A stretch of DNA of 64,000 nucleotides from Psettodes erumei (GCA_016785225.1 JAFBJZ010000347.1:62001-126000), one strand, 5' to 3'; positions 25,962-38,875 are shown, numbered from the stretch's first letter. Notes: a model not told the origin generated them from the sequence alone. Translations and numbers: made by a program.

Positions 25962-26475
25962 ATGATGTTGCCAGTGATTCTGATTGTCGTGATGGGCTTT
26001 CTGAGTCAAGGTGAGCGCTTTTGAACATGTCTAAAGCAAATCCAGTCACTGCTCTCCTTTATATTTTATTTAATTTATGTTTTATATTGTTCTTTTCTAT
26101 TATAAGATGAAATTCTGTTGAATGGGTTTTTAACATTTCTTCTCACAGACTAAATTTAATTTCTCATTTCAGAATCTTCTGCCGACAGTTTCCTGACTCA
26201 GGCTGACAAGTACAAGTCTGTCAGTCTTGGAGGGACTGTGACCATCACAGCCACAGGGAGTTCAGATATTGGTGATGATCTCAGCTGGTACCTCCAGAAA
26301 CCTGGACAGGCTCCAAAACTTCTTATATACGGCGTATCAACTCTAGACTCAGGTACTCCATCTCGATTCAGTGGTGATAGCTCTGGGTCTCACTACACTT
26401 TAACCATTAGTAGTGTCCAGGATGAAGATGTTGGGGATTACTACTGTCTGGGCGACCATGGTGGCGGAGTGTTCA
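25962..26475 (+). CDS. Immunoglobulin light-chain V segment, cluster 1 (germline)
   Basis: Leader exon 25962-26010 (MMLPVILIVVMGFLSQ, donor GTGAGC) and V exon 26173-26475 (acceptor TTTCAG). Framework landmarks are present: LSWYLQKPGQAPKLLIY, SGTPSRFSG, YTLTISSVQDEDVGDYYC. The V end runs straight into a recombination signal. The segment is unrearranged, in frame and free of stops. One key residue is missing: where the first framework cysteine is expected the sequence is TVTITATG (GCC, Ala, at 26250-26252), so no intradomain disulfide can form with the cysteine of YYC. Two ATG codons stand in tandem; the first is used here. The V faces opposite to its J and C, as is common in teleost light-chain clusters. 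It is closer to kappa-type than lambda-type organisation because its RSS has the 12-base spacer. Confidence 0.9.
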
Positions 26476-26503
26476 CACAGTGATTCAGAGCCGTACAAAA
26501 ACC
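26476..26503 (+). promoter_or_regulatory. 12-RSS of V segment, cluster 1
   Basis: Heptamer CACAGTG (26476-26482), 12-base spacer, nonamer ACAAAAACC (26495-26503). Heptamer and nonamer are near consensus, so the site should be usable by RAG1/RAG2. Confidence 0.92.
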
Positions 26504-26987
26504 TCCTCCAGTTTGACTGAAGTGAGAACAGCCTGCTACAGCTGCAGAGAGTTGGTGAAGCGACGTGATGAGAATAAATGGTTCAGTGAACACAACACAA
26601 GAGTCATCAAGCAAAACCACAATGAGTCTAAATAAAACTGAATCAAGCTGAGACACACGTTTACATATACAGTTTTAGACTTATATTCTTGTCACTTAAT
26701 CCCATCTTCTAATGGAGAGGCTGAAAAATGTCATTCTTCTGAGTGAAGCTGCTTACAGCAATTATCTGTGCATGAAAAAATGTGACATAGCAACAGTCTG
26801 AACAGAGATAAAAAGTTCCAATTCAATGAACCAAGTTTGACAAGAAATGATTTCTTGTATTGAAAAGTCAAAAAGTAAAAAAATAAATAAATTCCATCCA
26901 GTAGTATTAGTATATTTTTAGATACTGAAAGGATGTTTACATTGCAAAGGAAAAAAAAACAGACACTGATTTATTGTAATACACAGT

Positions 26988-26993
26988 TTTATT
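26988..26993 (-). terminator. Polyadenylation signal of IgL constant gene, cluster 1
   Basis: AATAAA on the minus strand, about 145 bases past the C-exon stop. It is conserved at the mirror position in cluster 2 (53097-53102). Confidence 0.75.
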
Positions 26994-27138
26994 TAATGAT
27001 TAAATGTTTGTGCCATATTTTTGATGAATGAATATTTTCTCTTGAAGTGAAACTGAAAATATTCACTTTAGTTTGAAAAGCATTGAATACAAAGCAGAAT
27101 ATCAGTAGCAGAAAGCAAGAGAGGTGTGAGCTGCAGCT

Positions 27139-27461
27139 CTACACTGAGCAGTGACCAGGGTCCAGGGTTTGAGTGACAGGGCTCTGTCCACTCAGACTGG
27201 CCTCACAGCTCACTGAGCCCACCTTCGTCCACTGGTCCGCGGGGAGGCTCAGTGTGCTGCTCCACCTGTAGTGGCCGTCGCTCCCCAGGGCCTCCGGGCT
27301 GTGGGACACCCCTGAGGAGCTGCTGCTTCCCCCCACCTTCCAGCCCAGCGTCCAGGCTGAGGGGAAGCCTCTGTCGGCCAGACACACCAGTGTGGCAGTG
27401 CCCTGCTGCAGCTCCTCTTTAGAGGGAGTGAAGACGGTCAGGGTGGGGCGCACCACACCCA
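27139..27461 (-). CDS. Immunoglobulin light-chain constant exon, cluster 1
   Basis: A single 323-base C exon on the minus strand, with acceptor CTCCTCCAG and stop TAG at 27139-27141. With the J phase it reads D-L-GVVRPTLTVFTPSKEELQ, then TATLVCLADRGFPSAW, HYRWSSTLSLPADQW, VSCEASLSGQ, and ends GHCSV. These are the C1-set Ig fold cysteines and tryptophan plus the terminal cysteine that pairs with heavy chain. It encodes the antigen-receptor light-chain constant domain, made by B cells and secreted or membrane-bound with heavy chain. It differs from the cluster 2 exon at very few positions (for example GFPSAW here, GFPPAW there). The isotype (L1, L2, L3 in the fish scheme) was not determined. 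Confidence 0.95.
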
Positions 27462-28115
27462 CTGGAGGAGAGAGAGAGGGAAGAAAAGACAAAGGAATGA
27501 GAATTTATGGCATACAGGAAAAATGACATACGGGTCATTGCTTGTATTTCAGAAGAATTTGTCATAAATCACTCAGCATCAGACCATCAGCCACATGAAC
27601 CAAGTGTAAATAAGGTTCATGATAATGATTATTGATTATTTATTTCTGTTTCATAACGTGTGACTGTGAACAACTCATCCACGGGATGATTTTCCTCTTT
27701 TTAAACTGACAGAGCTGAAGCTCTCAAGTGAAAACAGTTAAAAGTTCTGTCATCTGTCTCTTTCACTTCCTTTTCACTACATGGAAAATCAATGAACCGT
27801 GAACAAGAAGCTGAGCTGAAATTACTGAAAAATCATGTTTGTGCTCAACGGGATCGATTTTAACTCAGCATTGTTTGTTTTTTCTTAAAATTAATAATTG
27901 AAAAATAAAATTAATCTGCAGATTTGGGGTTAAAAGGTCAAATATTTAGCTACACAACATATTTACTCACAAACATTTTAAGATTGTGTAGTCAGATTTG
28001 CTTGACAAAAGCAAAAATTGATCAACAGCACTTAACAAACTCACATTCTCAATCAATATTTCATAAAGGTTATTGATGGTATATTTTGTAGAAAGGAAAA
28101 GTCTCCAGTACTTAC

Positions 28116-28153
28116 AGTCAATGATGAGTTTTGTTCCTGCACCAAAAGTCCAC
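28116..28153 (-). CDS. Immunoglobulin light-chain J segment, cluster 1
   Basis: A 38-base J segment encoding WTFGAGTKLIID, with the FGxG motif intact and a GTAAGT donor. It lies about 650 bases upstream of the C exon in the same orientation. Confidence 0.92.
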
Positions 28154-28192
28154 CACAGTGATACAAACTCATTGAGTGGCCGTACAAAAACC
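28154..28192 (-). promoter_or_regulatory. 23-RSS of J segment, cluster 1
   Basis: On the minus strand: nonamer GGTTTTTGT (28192-28184), 23-base spacer, heptamer CACTGTG (28160-28154). It is compatible with the 12-RSS of V under the 12/23 rule. Confidence 0.92.
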
Positions 28193-28528
28193 TCCAGCAC
28201 TGTGAGCAAGTATCTATCCACTGGAAATAATCTCAGGTTCTTCAGATAATATTAAACTATTATTATTATTATTATACATTGTTATTCTACAAAACTACTA
28301 TTAAAGGTATAAAGTATAGATGAAGGTCATATCTTTAACTTTGCTTTACCTTTCTATACCTGACTAAAGAACAGTCACAGTAGTAATATTTTAAAGTAAT
28401 ATTTTTCTCAGATGAATGCCAGCTAATAAATGATTCAGGGAATATGATGCATTAAAAAATAGTTAACAAAGAACTGAGAACTGATATTTATTGATTACCT
28501 ACACTAAAATTAAAATTTGACAGACAAA

Positions 28529-28813
28529 TCATACAAACCATACAGAAGACAAACCTATCTTTAAATCCTCAACTGAACTGCTAAAATAATACTTTTCTTC
28601 TCTTTCAATAAGATCATATTTAGTGTAAATCCAAGCAGTTTCTTCTGATTTTGTTTCCCATGTTGCCTTTAGTCTGTTGAGAGCAGAGAAATCACATCCA
28701 TAGAGCGGAGGCTTTGCATCGTCAACTGATTCTCCAGTGATCTGAGATGGTTTTTTTACAGTTCTGTTACAGCAGAAACTGACTGCAGAGGAAGAGACTC
28801 TGACACAGACCAA
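28529..28813 (-). other. Unrecognised open frame upstream of J, partly shared with cluster 2
   Basis: A 94-codon frame in the J/C orientation. Part of it (DDAKPPLYG.DFSALNRLKA.WETKS) is also readable at 51210-51285 beside cluster 2, where a stop follows WETKS. I do not recognise a domain. It may be a decayed gene piece or a non-coding stretch that happens to stay open. No start context or splice sites support it strongly. Confidence 0.25.
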
Positions 28814-28829
28814 TGAACACAGAGCTATT

Positions 28830-30480
28830 GTGGTCAGTTTCGAAACAAAACCTGTAAAAGTCTTAACGGAATCCTGCTATTTCAGTGAAACTAAGTTTTG
28901 TTTATTATTTACTATCAGTGGTTCCAAGAGATGAATCCTTCTGACTTCCCCACCAGCGGGTTGACTTTTTTGGTTTTTAGTAGAACAGTCAGAAAATTAG
29001 GTGTATAATAGTGTAATTTGGTTCAAACATCTATGGTACCCAGAATTCTGTTTCCTGTGATCCCCTTTTTATTCTTCCAAGGAATTCGTTGCTTTTGTGT
29101 CACTCGATCTCGCTGCGTGCATTGTTCAAGACAAGGATTAACGTTATTGGATTGGTTACAGGTGACGTAGACACAGACACTGATGGACAGGAGAGAGAGT
29201 CATGTTTGGATCTGTTCCCAGACTTGCATGGACACAGTGACGTCAGTAGACACGGGGGGGACTACAGACGTAACGAGGCTTGCATACAACACGCCGGAAA
29301 AGACAAAAAACTTGGACGGCAGATAACAATGGCATGCCATGATTTCTGTTAACAGTTTTATTGGTTGCTTATATAACTGTTTTTTTTTTATTCACATTGT
29401 GTCACGATTATATAGAGCCATCAATAAATATATCTGATTCCATGTTTTAGGGGTTAATGTAAAAATGTACAGCTTACATCATGCTAGCATTTTTCTCCTG
29501 CAGCAGCCTGCGGGGAGGAAGTTCACACTGACACCTGCAGGTTCAATTGAGTCCATTTCTCTCAGCCAGCAACAGCATTATTTACCAGTTAAAATGCCAA
29601 GTCCTGACATTAAGGCCGCTCAGTGCACGCTCTGACCCTTGAGCAGATGACACAGCCTTAACGTCACAGTAAGACTGAAGGACAACAAAGCACCAAGGCA
29701 TGTCCTGAACACCAAGGACTGATGCTTCAGTGTCTTACCTTTGACCTCTGCCCTGTGGTAATCCCGACTGCTGCGCTCAGTCCCTTCACTTACACACAGG
29801 GAAAGTCCACCGTCATTTGTTTCTCTCCCTCGACAGCAACGGCTGCATCAGTGGTCATTTATGCCATATCAGTTCACGCAGATCTCACGTCACACTTTTT
29901 AACACAGCTTCTATCAGTTTTCTTTTTACTTACTTCAATAACCTTCATCTTGTGAGTAAGTCTAATCTGATTAGTTAATCAACCAGATCACAAGACTGAT
30001 TGGAGGATGTGGAGCAGACAAATCAACCTGAAAAAGTTGCTCAACCTTGTGTACATGAGGTTTTAAAACAGAGAGGTCAAAGTGCGACCACCTGTTTCAT
30101 GAATGGGATGACTTGGAGGTGGGTAGTTATAACTCATAATCAGCTATGAATGGAGGAGCTAATTGGTGCTGAAATCTCTTCCTTAGCCCCTTTAATAAGC
30201 CTGAGTGGCTGTGAGGGAGCCTCTATTACCATGAGATAGGGATAATCCTTTTAGGACGCACTTTACCAGGAAACAGTCAGTCAACACTTCCTCTCACAGA
30301 CCGGCCGAGCTCCTCAGTGTGGAGACAGGACCCACATTTGATCAGGTCTCGCCGGCTGTCCTCAACCTCGAATCTAGTGGGATACACACTGATCTGCCCC
30401 GTTCCCCAGGAGATCCGGACATCCATAGACGCTCAGGGGAGGGGAGGGGGGGCCTGCTGGGATACAGACCGATCCTGAAT
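28830..30480. other. Intergenic region upstream of the glutamate transporter
   Basis: No coding exon is recognised. The last few hundred bases must hold the transporter promoter and 5' UTR. TAATCC at 30243-30248, a match to OTX/CRX sites, lies about 240 bases before the start codon. Confidence 0.4.
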
Positions 30481-30484
30481 CAGG

Positions 30485-33400
30485 ATGGAGGGGCTGAAGC
30501 AGTCCTTTTTGAAGCGGTTGTCGGTGAAAATCAGGGAGTACGTGAAGGACTACTGCAAGAGGAATGGCCTCCTGACCCTCTCGGTCTTTGCTGTGGTGAC
30601 GGGCTGTGTGCTTGGATTTGTCCTGAGGTCACTCAACCTGTCCACACAGGTATGGATGAAAAATCAGCAAGAGGCAATGTGAATGGTCTGTCTTGTTTAG
30701 TTGTCCTTGCACTAAGGCTGTAGTTAAAGAAAGTTGTATAACAGTGACAGTGGAATCATAGAACAGCAAAAAAAATCAAGTATAACAGGGAACCAGGGGT
30801 GTCGGAGGTAGATCAAAAATAGTTAATAAGCAGGTATAATCAGTACAATCTATAATATTGATAGTACTCGTGTGCGGCAGGTGTTTGAAATGATGAACAC
30901 AGAGAAATATTACCCAACTGCTTCCCCTCATCTTTAGTTTCTCATCTTCAGTTTGATAGCACCTTTTAACTTTTTGGCTTGAGGCCCCCAACTTAACTGT
31001 TTTGCTTCTGTCTCAGCACTCGCGAGGCACACAACGCGCAGCTGTTTTCATCTTAAAAAGTACCAAACGGTAGACACACACAGTTAGCGACGGCTGGTCA
31101 ACATAGTGGAGAATTTAGCAGCTAAAACACAGATATTTTCCCGAAGGAGACGGTGTAGAGCCAAACAAAGGTAAAAGAGAGTAAATATTCCCTTTGAAGA
31201 AAAAGAGTCAATGCACCATTGATAATATATTACAATGATGTAAGATGCTTTAATCTGACCAAGTAGCTTATGAGACTGAATCGGTGATTAGTGTCCAGTT
31301 CGCTCAGCATTGCCACCTTTGTTCAGGCAGCAGCCCATAAAAACATGCAGCATCCTCATGTGGTGAGCAAAGAACGTGTAGTAATGAAGGGTTTGGTTGT
31401 AATGATTTTGAGTTTTGATCAGTTCTTTGACAAGAACTATTTCTATCAAAGGTTCAGACTGCCCTTAGCTCATTCTTACTGTCATATTTTGTACGTAGTC
31501 TCTTTAAGTGGGGTGTGACTCACAGGCCATGTTACTGCCATATTAGCCCTTTCAAGGGTTTTAAGTTGCACCCATGTATGCAATTGTACCTAATACCCTG
31601 AAAACGTTTGAGTCACATTTTTTTTATTTTTATCTTTCATTCATAGCACCTCAGGTTCCCTTTAGACTGCCAGTTAATACCACAAACTTTCTTCAAGAAG
31701 TCAGGCCAGTGTTTGTTTTTTAGCTATTAGCCCTTCAACATTACAATCATTCACAATTCACACTTAAATTCACAAATCAAGGTTGGAAACAATTCGTTTT
31801 TAGGGAAATATTGACCTGTGTAAATAAGCTACTGAACAGATATAAACATGAGTTATACTCAGACAAGATGATGTTTGAACATCTCAGCATGATGGTAAAC
31901 TCTGGAAAGAGAATTTTGAATGTAGAAATAAGGTATGACTCATGTGTTTTTCTCTCTTACACACACACAAACAGGCCAAGATTTACTTCTCCTTCCCTGG
32001 AGAGCTGCTGATGAGGATGTTGAAGATGCTGATTCTGCCGCTCATCACCTCCAGGTAAGAAAAGTTCACCGCTATGCGAGAAACCCAAAAAACCCAGGTA
32101 AAATGTAAAACAAGCACCCTCGCAGCGTTTTGAAGCTGTTATGTTAAACCAATTGCCTTTTGCCTCACCCTGTTCAGAAAAGGAAATGCATCACTCCTCT
32201 GATTTACCATCAAAGAAGCATTCTGATATTATTAAAACTGCAGGATTAACCATCAACCACACTAACCCCTTAGATAAGCCAGTTTGATGAAGAAAAATTG
32301 CTGCATTCAGGCAAGATGCTGGTCTGGGAAATATTGCTCGACAGCCTTCCCTCCTCTTTCTCCTAGTGTCTTTGGTCTAATTAACTTGATTGATTTCAAC
32401 AGCAGAAAATGCATCTTAAATGTGAATAATGAAGAGCGGGTCTGCAGCAACGGACTTTATTCATCTTTGAATGATCCATTTGTTATCATTTTGATCAATT
32501 TATACTTCAGTGTGCATCAAAGATAATAACACCCATCACAATCTTTTGTTTGGCTATAAGCAGGATTGTCTGAAATCTACTTTTGAAATCTACTATACTT
32601 TTTTATTGTTAAATCCATCAATAAACAATTCATCCACTCATAATTTTCAGAGTAAAATTTAAAGTACATTTCACAACTCTTTAAAATTCATTGATTTGAA
32701 ACTAAACATTTCACCGTTTGAGCAAGAGTTTACTAATCACACATTTCCCCATCCAGTCTTATGTCCGGCCTGTCAGCCATGGACACGAAGGCGAGTGGTC
32801 GGCTCGGAGTCCTGACTATCACCTACTACCTGTGGACGACCTTCATCGCTGTCATCGTCGGCATTGTGCTGGTGCTCATCATTCACCCGGGGACGGGCTC
32901 AGAGAAAGAGGGTCAACATGCAAGTTCAGGGCCCGTTATGACCTCCGCTGATGCTCTGCTGGACCTCATCAGGTGAACATCACAAACTGACCGCAAAGTG
33001 ACCAATGTGATAGGATCACTGTGATGAAAACCTTTATCTGTAGTCTATTTGATCAAAGACACTGAGCAATGGCTTGTTACCAACTCTTGGCAAATTACCA
33101 TCACCACCACCTGCTCCACCTCAAAAAAACACCCACCATCAGATCTTATGTATAACACCTATGACATCATCCTCCTCTGCAATGTGCATTTCATAAAACA
33201 GTTAATATGTTCATACAAACAACCAATTTAGCCTTCCCCACTAAACAGATTATTCTTCCATTTGCTGCGTATTCTGAATGCGATTTTGCAAGAACAAAAG
33301 ACAGAGACTATCTTGGGGTTTCTGCTATCTGTTGATAAAGTCTAACTGGGAAAAAAAGTATTTCCCACTTTCACTTCCTCTGTAAGAATGGAGAAGCCCA

Positions 33401-36400
33401 CTGCCTTGTTTGGACTGGTGTTTGTTTCCAGATTTTCAGCTCTATTTCATTAGAGTTGTTTTCCAGGATTACAATTTCCCATGTAACACACCAGGAGAAA
33501 ACCAGTTCAGAACCTGTAATTTCCCTGTACTTCCTTGGGAACAGGAAGCTCCCTAATTGAAAAATCTCATGGGATTAGTTAGATTCCGGGAGGCGACAGT
33601 AGCTTTTGTAGCAAAACAAAAGGAAGTCAGAAATCACAAAATCCTCAACAGGTAAAGCCTTATGAAAATGTAGTTTGTCCTGACTTTACTGAGCTCCTGT
33701 GACTCCTGTGTAAAGATGGCAGCAAATTCGAATCAGATCTCTAACACAAATATACAAAGGAACACAGATCAACTTCTGAACGTACATCTGATGTTAAACT
33801 CGTTTTCCAGCAGTTGAAGAATTTTGACGTCATATTAAAAAGGTGAAGGTGAGAAAGCGCTTGTAAGATAGCTGCAGTGTCATTCCTTTGCAGGAGGTCA
33901 GCTAAGAATAGGCGGACACATAATTGCGAGCCGTTAAGCCTTCACTTTCTCAGAAGGTCCTTGCGCAGTGTTACGCTCTGTATGATCGGCCTTGCAGAGA
34001 TCAGTCTGGTGTGTGCGCTCAGGCTTACTGCAGGGGGGCCATTCATGTCAGAGATCCACTAATACGTTCTTCCTAAACCTGATTACTTTAGAGACGCAAT
34101 GTATCTCATGCTGTCAGCCAAAGGTCAGGTGTACATTTCAGTCCTCTTACGTGTTTGACAGGCTTGCTGCCTGGGTTCAGTGTTAATGACGTGTGCTGTG
34201 TAAATACAGTCCCAGTATAGGACGCTGGCTGAGCCCACGCACTTCCCATCTTCCAATTTTTTTTCTCTCAGTAATTTAAAGACGTCCATGGTGTGTTTTG
34301 GCTTAAAAGTTGATTGGTGAAGTTCACTGTGGAATTTGGAAACAGATTTCACAGCTTTCAGTCATATGACATGACCTTCATCAGTGGAGATGTGCCATCT
34401 ACCACTTTGCATTGCTGTTTCCAAGGTCAAGAATGATCTTTAACCCTCATAATAAAATAATAGATGAAAGTCATATTTCCCATGATGTCTCACTATGGGC
34501 ATTATCTGATATACTGTATTTGTCTGTATATTGTCTTTTATAGGAACATGATCCCGTCAAATCTAATTGAAGCCACATTTCAGCAGGTGAGTGGACAAAA
34601 AAGATGAAAGTCATTATTATACTATACAATACAGTACTGTTCATGTATTCAGTGTTCAGCTTCCCCACACTAACAGATCTCTGTGGTTGTTCTCTTTCAT
34701 CCCACTCCAGTACCGGACAGATTTGGTACCCATTGTGCAAAACGCTAACGTAAAAGAGTCCCAGGCCAACTATGTGTATGTCATGCCTGACTACCACAAC
34801 CCTCAACTGGGCCACCCAGTCTTCCTGGAAATCACCCCTGCACCCGACATCATGTACAAGATCGTCCCCAGTACAAGCAAGGGCATGAATGTACTGGGAA
34901 TTGTCATCTTCTCAGCCACCATGGGTAAGAACACCACAGGACCCGTTATATCACGGAAAACATTAAGTATAATCCTTAGTTGTTACAAATTTGGGGTTGC
35001 CAGGTTATCAAATCAAAAATCCCTTGTCTGGCGTTCATCCTGCTCCTGACTGTTACTTTATCTTTTTTGGCTCCTTACTTCATTGGGGAGATTGTCACAT
35101 CAGTGGCGCTTTCTCTAGATAACAAGCTCACTGTTTTTACTACAAAGTGCTGAACCAATTATTTGATGCATGATAGAGTAAGCTGCATTTTACTGTTATC
35201 GCTGATTGGGGGTGGAGTTTAACTACTTCATATGCAGTTAGTGTAGAGTGATGCTTCCAAACCTATGCTAGGCTAGGTCCAGAGCGTCATAAAGCTAAAC
35301 TAATGGCTCATAGGGTTAATGGGGTATGGACTGGCTGAGAAAAGGGGCCTGCGACACAAAACTGTATTCACTTTTGTATTACGGTATTGCTTATCTCTGA
35401 TTTTTTTGTCAGAGATTGTCTGCAATTAACAATATTACACTCTTTTTAATAGCTTATGTGGTCTATAATTAGTAGATGATTATTAACCTTGTGTCAGAGG
35501 CAAGACAGGGCACCATAGTTACTAACTACAAACACACGTGTCGATTGCATTGTGTGTTCTCAGGTCTGCTGCTTGGGAAGATGGGAGAACGTGGCGCACC
35601 ACTGGTCAACGTGTGCCAGTGCATCAACGAGTGCGTCATGAAGATCATTAACGCAGCTATGTGGTAAGACTGCACTCTCTCACTCACGCACACACGCACG
35701 CACTTTCAAAAATACACTGCTGTGTCACGCGCACACACCCCCCCTAAAAAAAGAGTGACCACTGTTCACAGAGCAGAGCCAGATTAATTCTAAAAATAAA
35801 TCTCACACCACAACTCAGGGCAGAGTCACTGGTGGCGCCTGAAGTGTCTTTATCACTTCTCACGGGAGTTGACTCTTGGATTACGCGTGTGAATGGAGCA
35901 AGGAGGCGTTTGCACAAATAGGATTAGTGTTAAATGACTGCGTATGCAGATACACATGTTGTACTTGGGACGTTGTGTTATATGGTGTGCGGCCAGAAGT
36001 ACGTGGATACCCATGAAAACATTTTGGCCACCTCTATATTACGAAACTTTGCTCTATATGATTTAGAAACATTGCATTCCAAAGTCGCGAGCGTTAATCT
36101 GCTGATGTAACAGCCTCAGCCTTGTCGAGTTCGGCCACTGGTGTTAGGGCCTGGCTTATAGTCTGTGTCCAAATTAATCCCAAAGGTGTTTCTCGCCATT
36201 TAACCATTACCTGACTCGCCCTTTGGAGCTTTCTCGGATTCAAAACATGTTGTGTCTGTCCTCGAAGTACGACAAATGTGCTGAATGCTTTGTGAATGTG
36301 TAAAAACGCGCCTCTGTTGAACCACCATTGGTCAAAAATTCCAACACATTCTCTCCTCTGCTCTGTGCAGGTACTTCCCCTTTGGCATTGTGTTCCTTGT

Positions 36401-37686
36401 GGCTGGGAAGATTCTGGATATGCATGATCCAGCCCACCTGGGGGAGAAGCTGGGCATGTACTTCATCACGGTCCTGTCCGGCCTGTTTGTGCATGGCCTT
36501 ATCCTGCTGCCTCTTTTCTTCTTCTTCTTCACTCGCAAAAATCCCTTCCCTTATATCAGAGGGCTGCTGCAGGCCCTCGTCATTGCGTTGGCCACGTCAT
36601 CCAGGTAAAAGGAGACACGCCTTTTGATGACATATATTTTAAATGATACTTTATCCCAGCCATTTAGTCGTGGCCCAGTCGGTCCACTTAGTTCCTCCCT
36701 CCTCACTTTTTGTCTTCTTCCTCTTCAGCTCGGCCACTTTGCCCATCACCATGAAGTGTCTCCTGGAGAACTGCGGCGTGGACCGGCAGATCGCGCGCTT
36801 TGTGCTGCCAGTCGGGGCGACCATCAACATGGACGGGACAGCTCTGTACGAGGCGGTGGCGGCCATCTTTATCGCCCAGGTCAATGAGTACGACTTGGAC
36901 TTCGGCCAGCTGGTCACCATCAGGTGAGAGCGAACCCTGGAACTCGCTGTCCTCCCATTACAACCTCTTTTGTGTTGAAATTAGCATACTTTATCTCCCA
37001 TCTTGGTTTTTGTCTCATCAGCATAACGGCGACTGCAGCCAGCATCGGTGCAGCTGGGATTCCTCAAGCAGGTCTGGTTACCATGGTGATTGTCCTCACC
37101 TCTGTGGGGTTACCACCCGCTGACATCTCGCTGATTGTGGCCATCGACTGGGTTCTGTGAGTTCCACTACGAATTAGGAAGCTCGATTAGTGGCTTTTAT
37201 GGGGGCTGCTGGGACAATGTGTCAGTGATTTTTGCCATCTCATTCACAGCGATCGCTTCCGAACGATGATCAACGTTCTTGGCGATGCCTTGGCCGCTGG
37301 GATTATGGCTCACGTGTGCAAGAAGGACTTCGAGAAAGCAGCCACCACTCCGGCCCCTGCCACCCCGGTCCCTGCCGGAAACGGAGGCGGCCCCAAACGG
37401 GTGAGGAGCGCCGTTTCTGTTTCTGCAAATGCATGTGTGGGGATTTTGCTCTAAGCCTTTATTCCTCTTTTGCCGTGTTTATATATAATTCTAAAGAAAA
37501 AACCCAACAAAAAGGCTGACTACTTCATTTTCTCCGCAGAGAGACACAGTAATCTCCTTTGGTAATCAGAGCGTGGCTCTGTCCGACGCTCCTCTGATTG
37601 CACACCGCTGCGACTACGTGTTCGAGGTGGATGGCGACAACGTGCTGGAGAGGCCTGTGGCCTCCTACAACCTCTGCCAGGTCTGA
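30485..37686 (+). CDS. Sodium-dependent glutamate transporter of the EAAT5-like clade (SLC1 family)
   Basis: Eleven coding exons: 30485-30649, 31975-32054, 32757-32972, 34544-34586, 34711-34924, 35564-35663, 36371-36604, 36729-36923, 37022-37156, 37250-37400 and 37540-37686. All are GT-AG and in phase, giving 559 residues. The family core is complete: FPGELLMRMLKM in TM2, the serine-rich HP1 (TSSSSATLP), NMDGTALYEA in TM7, IPQAGLVTM in HP2, and DWVLDRFRTMINVLGD in TM8. These bind substrate, sodium and the counter-transported potassium. The protein moves glutamate/aspartate across the plasma membrane with sodium. Segments such as SADALLDLIRNM, GVLT.TYYLWTTF and NVLGIV.FSATMG match EAAT5 (SLC1A7) better than EAAT1-4. 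Fish also have the related slc1a8 and slc1a9 (EAAT6, EAAT7), and I cannot choose between these by eye. The C-terminus (ASYNLCQV) is unlike human EAAT5. The gene is convergent with elavl1. Confidence 0.92.
30966..31215 (+). mobile_element. Dispersed repeat, copy C (intron 1 of the transporter)
   Basis: Third copy of the element at 6390 and 8050. Shared blocks: AACTGTTTTGCTTCTGTCTCAGCACTC (as shorter matching pieces), GGAGAATTTAGCAGCTAAA, ATATTTTCCCGAAGGAGACGG, AGAGCCAAA, AAAGAGAGTAAATATT. Confidence 0.55.
35980..36200. mobile_element. Degraded short DNA-transposon (MITE-like) remnant in a transporter intron
   Basis: Begins near GGCCAGAAGTACGTGGATACC and continues through CATTCCAAAGTCGCGAGC, TGCTGATGTAACAGCCTCAG and CCCAAAGGTGTTTCTCG. 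I recognise this series as a common teleost non-autonomous DNA-transposon repeat. It is truncated and mutated. No transposase frame is present. Confidence 0.5.
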
Positions 37687-38313
37687 GACACTTGGAGCAG
37701 GATGGACAGCGAGGGACACTGCCTTCTACGGAGCATAGATTGACCTTTCAGGATCAAACGAATCCTTAAATGAGACTGACAACAAGTTCTTTGTCTTCGT
37801 GCTTAAGCGGCTTGAATGGATTTTGCCTGTGCCATGCCGAAAACAAAATGAATTACTTGATATATACAGTACTGTATGCCTCCATCCAGCTCTGACCGGA
37901 CGACAGGAGTCACGAGGAAACGCATGAAGTTTCAAATCCAATCTAAGAATCTCATAGAGACGCTGGGTATTGTCTGGGTTGCCACTGCAGACAGGGCAAT
38001 GCATTGCGTCGACATACATTAGTGTTTATCAGTCAGCAGTTACTGTTAAGACATTCACAGTAGGCCTGTCCTAAAAGAAAGTTTGAATCCAGGTTTAGAC
38101 CTGAGTCGAGGTTTTGAGTTGCCTTAACCCTGATCTCGGTTTTGAAACTAACGCTGAGAACCTGAACGACTTCAAGTAAACAGAAAGTGACTTAAACACA
38201 AAGCGACAGACGAGGAGAGAGTGAGTTGTGAGTAGAAATTCGAGCAACATTTACAGCAACAGCCGCACAATCGTAGCGCACAGATCGTTTGTGTTTTTAT
38301 ACGCATGTTTTTC

Positions 38314-38334
38314 TAATAAAAAAATAATAATAAA
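38314..38334 (+). terminator. Candidate polyadenylation signals of the transporter gene
   Basis: Overlapping AATAAA-type hexamers about 0.63 kb after the transporter stop codon. They lie about 0.5 kb short of the opposing elavl1 3' end. Confidence 0.5.
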
Positions 38335-38875
38335 CAAAGTCCTGTTGATGAGCGTCCGCACGACAGCCCTGATGATCGGGCCTGTTCCCTCCCTCCCTGA
38401 AGGAGTGTGACGAAGAAGCAAATGGTGAAGAACTTTGTCTAAAAAGCGTAATTCTCTAGGATGTTGTGGGTGAGAAAAAATATTTTGCATTCAAATTCGG
38501 CTGCGTCGCCTGTGTCCACCTGACGTTGAGCACCAGCTCGGTCCTCAGTTACACTTTTATATTTAGACGAAGGCATTTCCCCCACCTCCTTTCTAAATTA
38601 TAACAATTGGCAGAAGGTAAACGCACAACCACTGAAAGAGGGACATTTAGTGTTGATGGTAGTGACAGCAGCAAGGGAAAATATGCAGACACGCAGTAAC
38701 AGCATCGGCGCCGTCCCGGACTCAGAGAGGGTCATAACGCGGGCCTGCGCCGCGTGATCCGATTGCGCAAGATTCCCTCCTCCTGAGTCTTGCTCCGCTG
38801 CCGTCCAATCACTTCACCCCTGCTTCTGCGATAAAATGGAATGTAGTCTTCGTACAACAACGCTATTGCACCATG

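Larger units (their letters stand above)
25836..28200. repeat. Left arm of a ~2.4 kb inverted duplication (IgL cluster 1)
   Basis: This block reappears in reverse orientation at about 51700-54285. Both arms share the V promoter, leader, V exon, V RSS, C exon with its polyadenylation signal, J-C intron, J and J RSS, at high similarity by eye. A further isolated match upstream of J is at about 28640-28760 (left) and 51190-51290 (right). The arms are about 23 kb apart. Confidence 0.9.
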
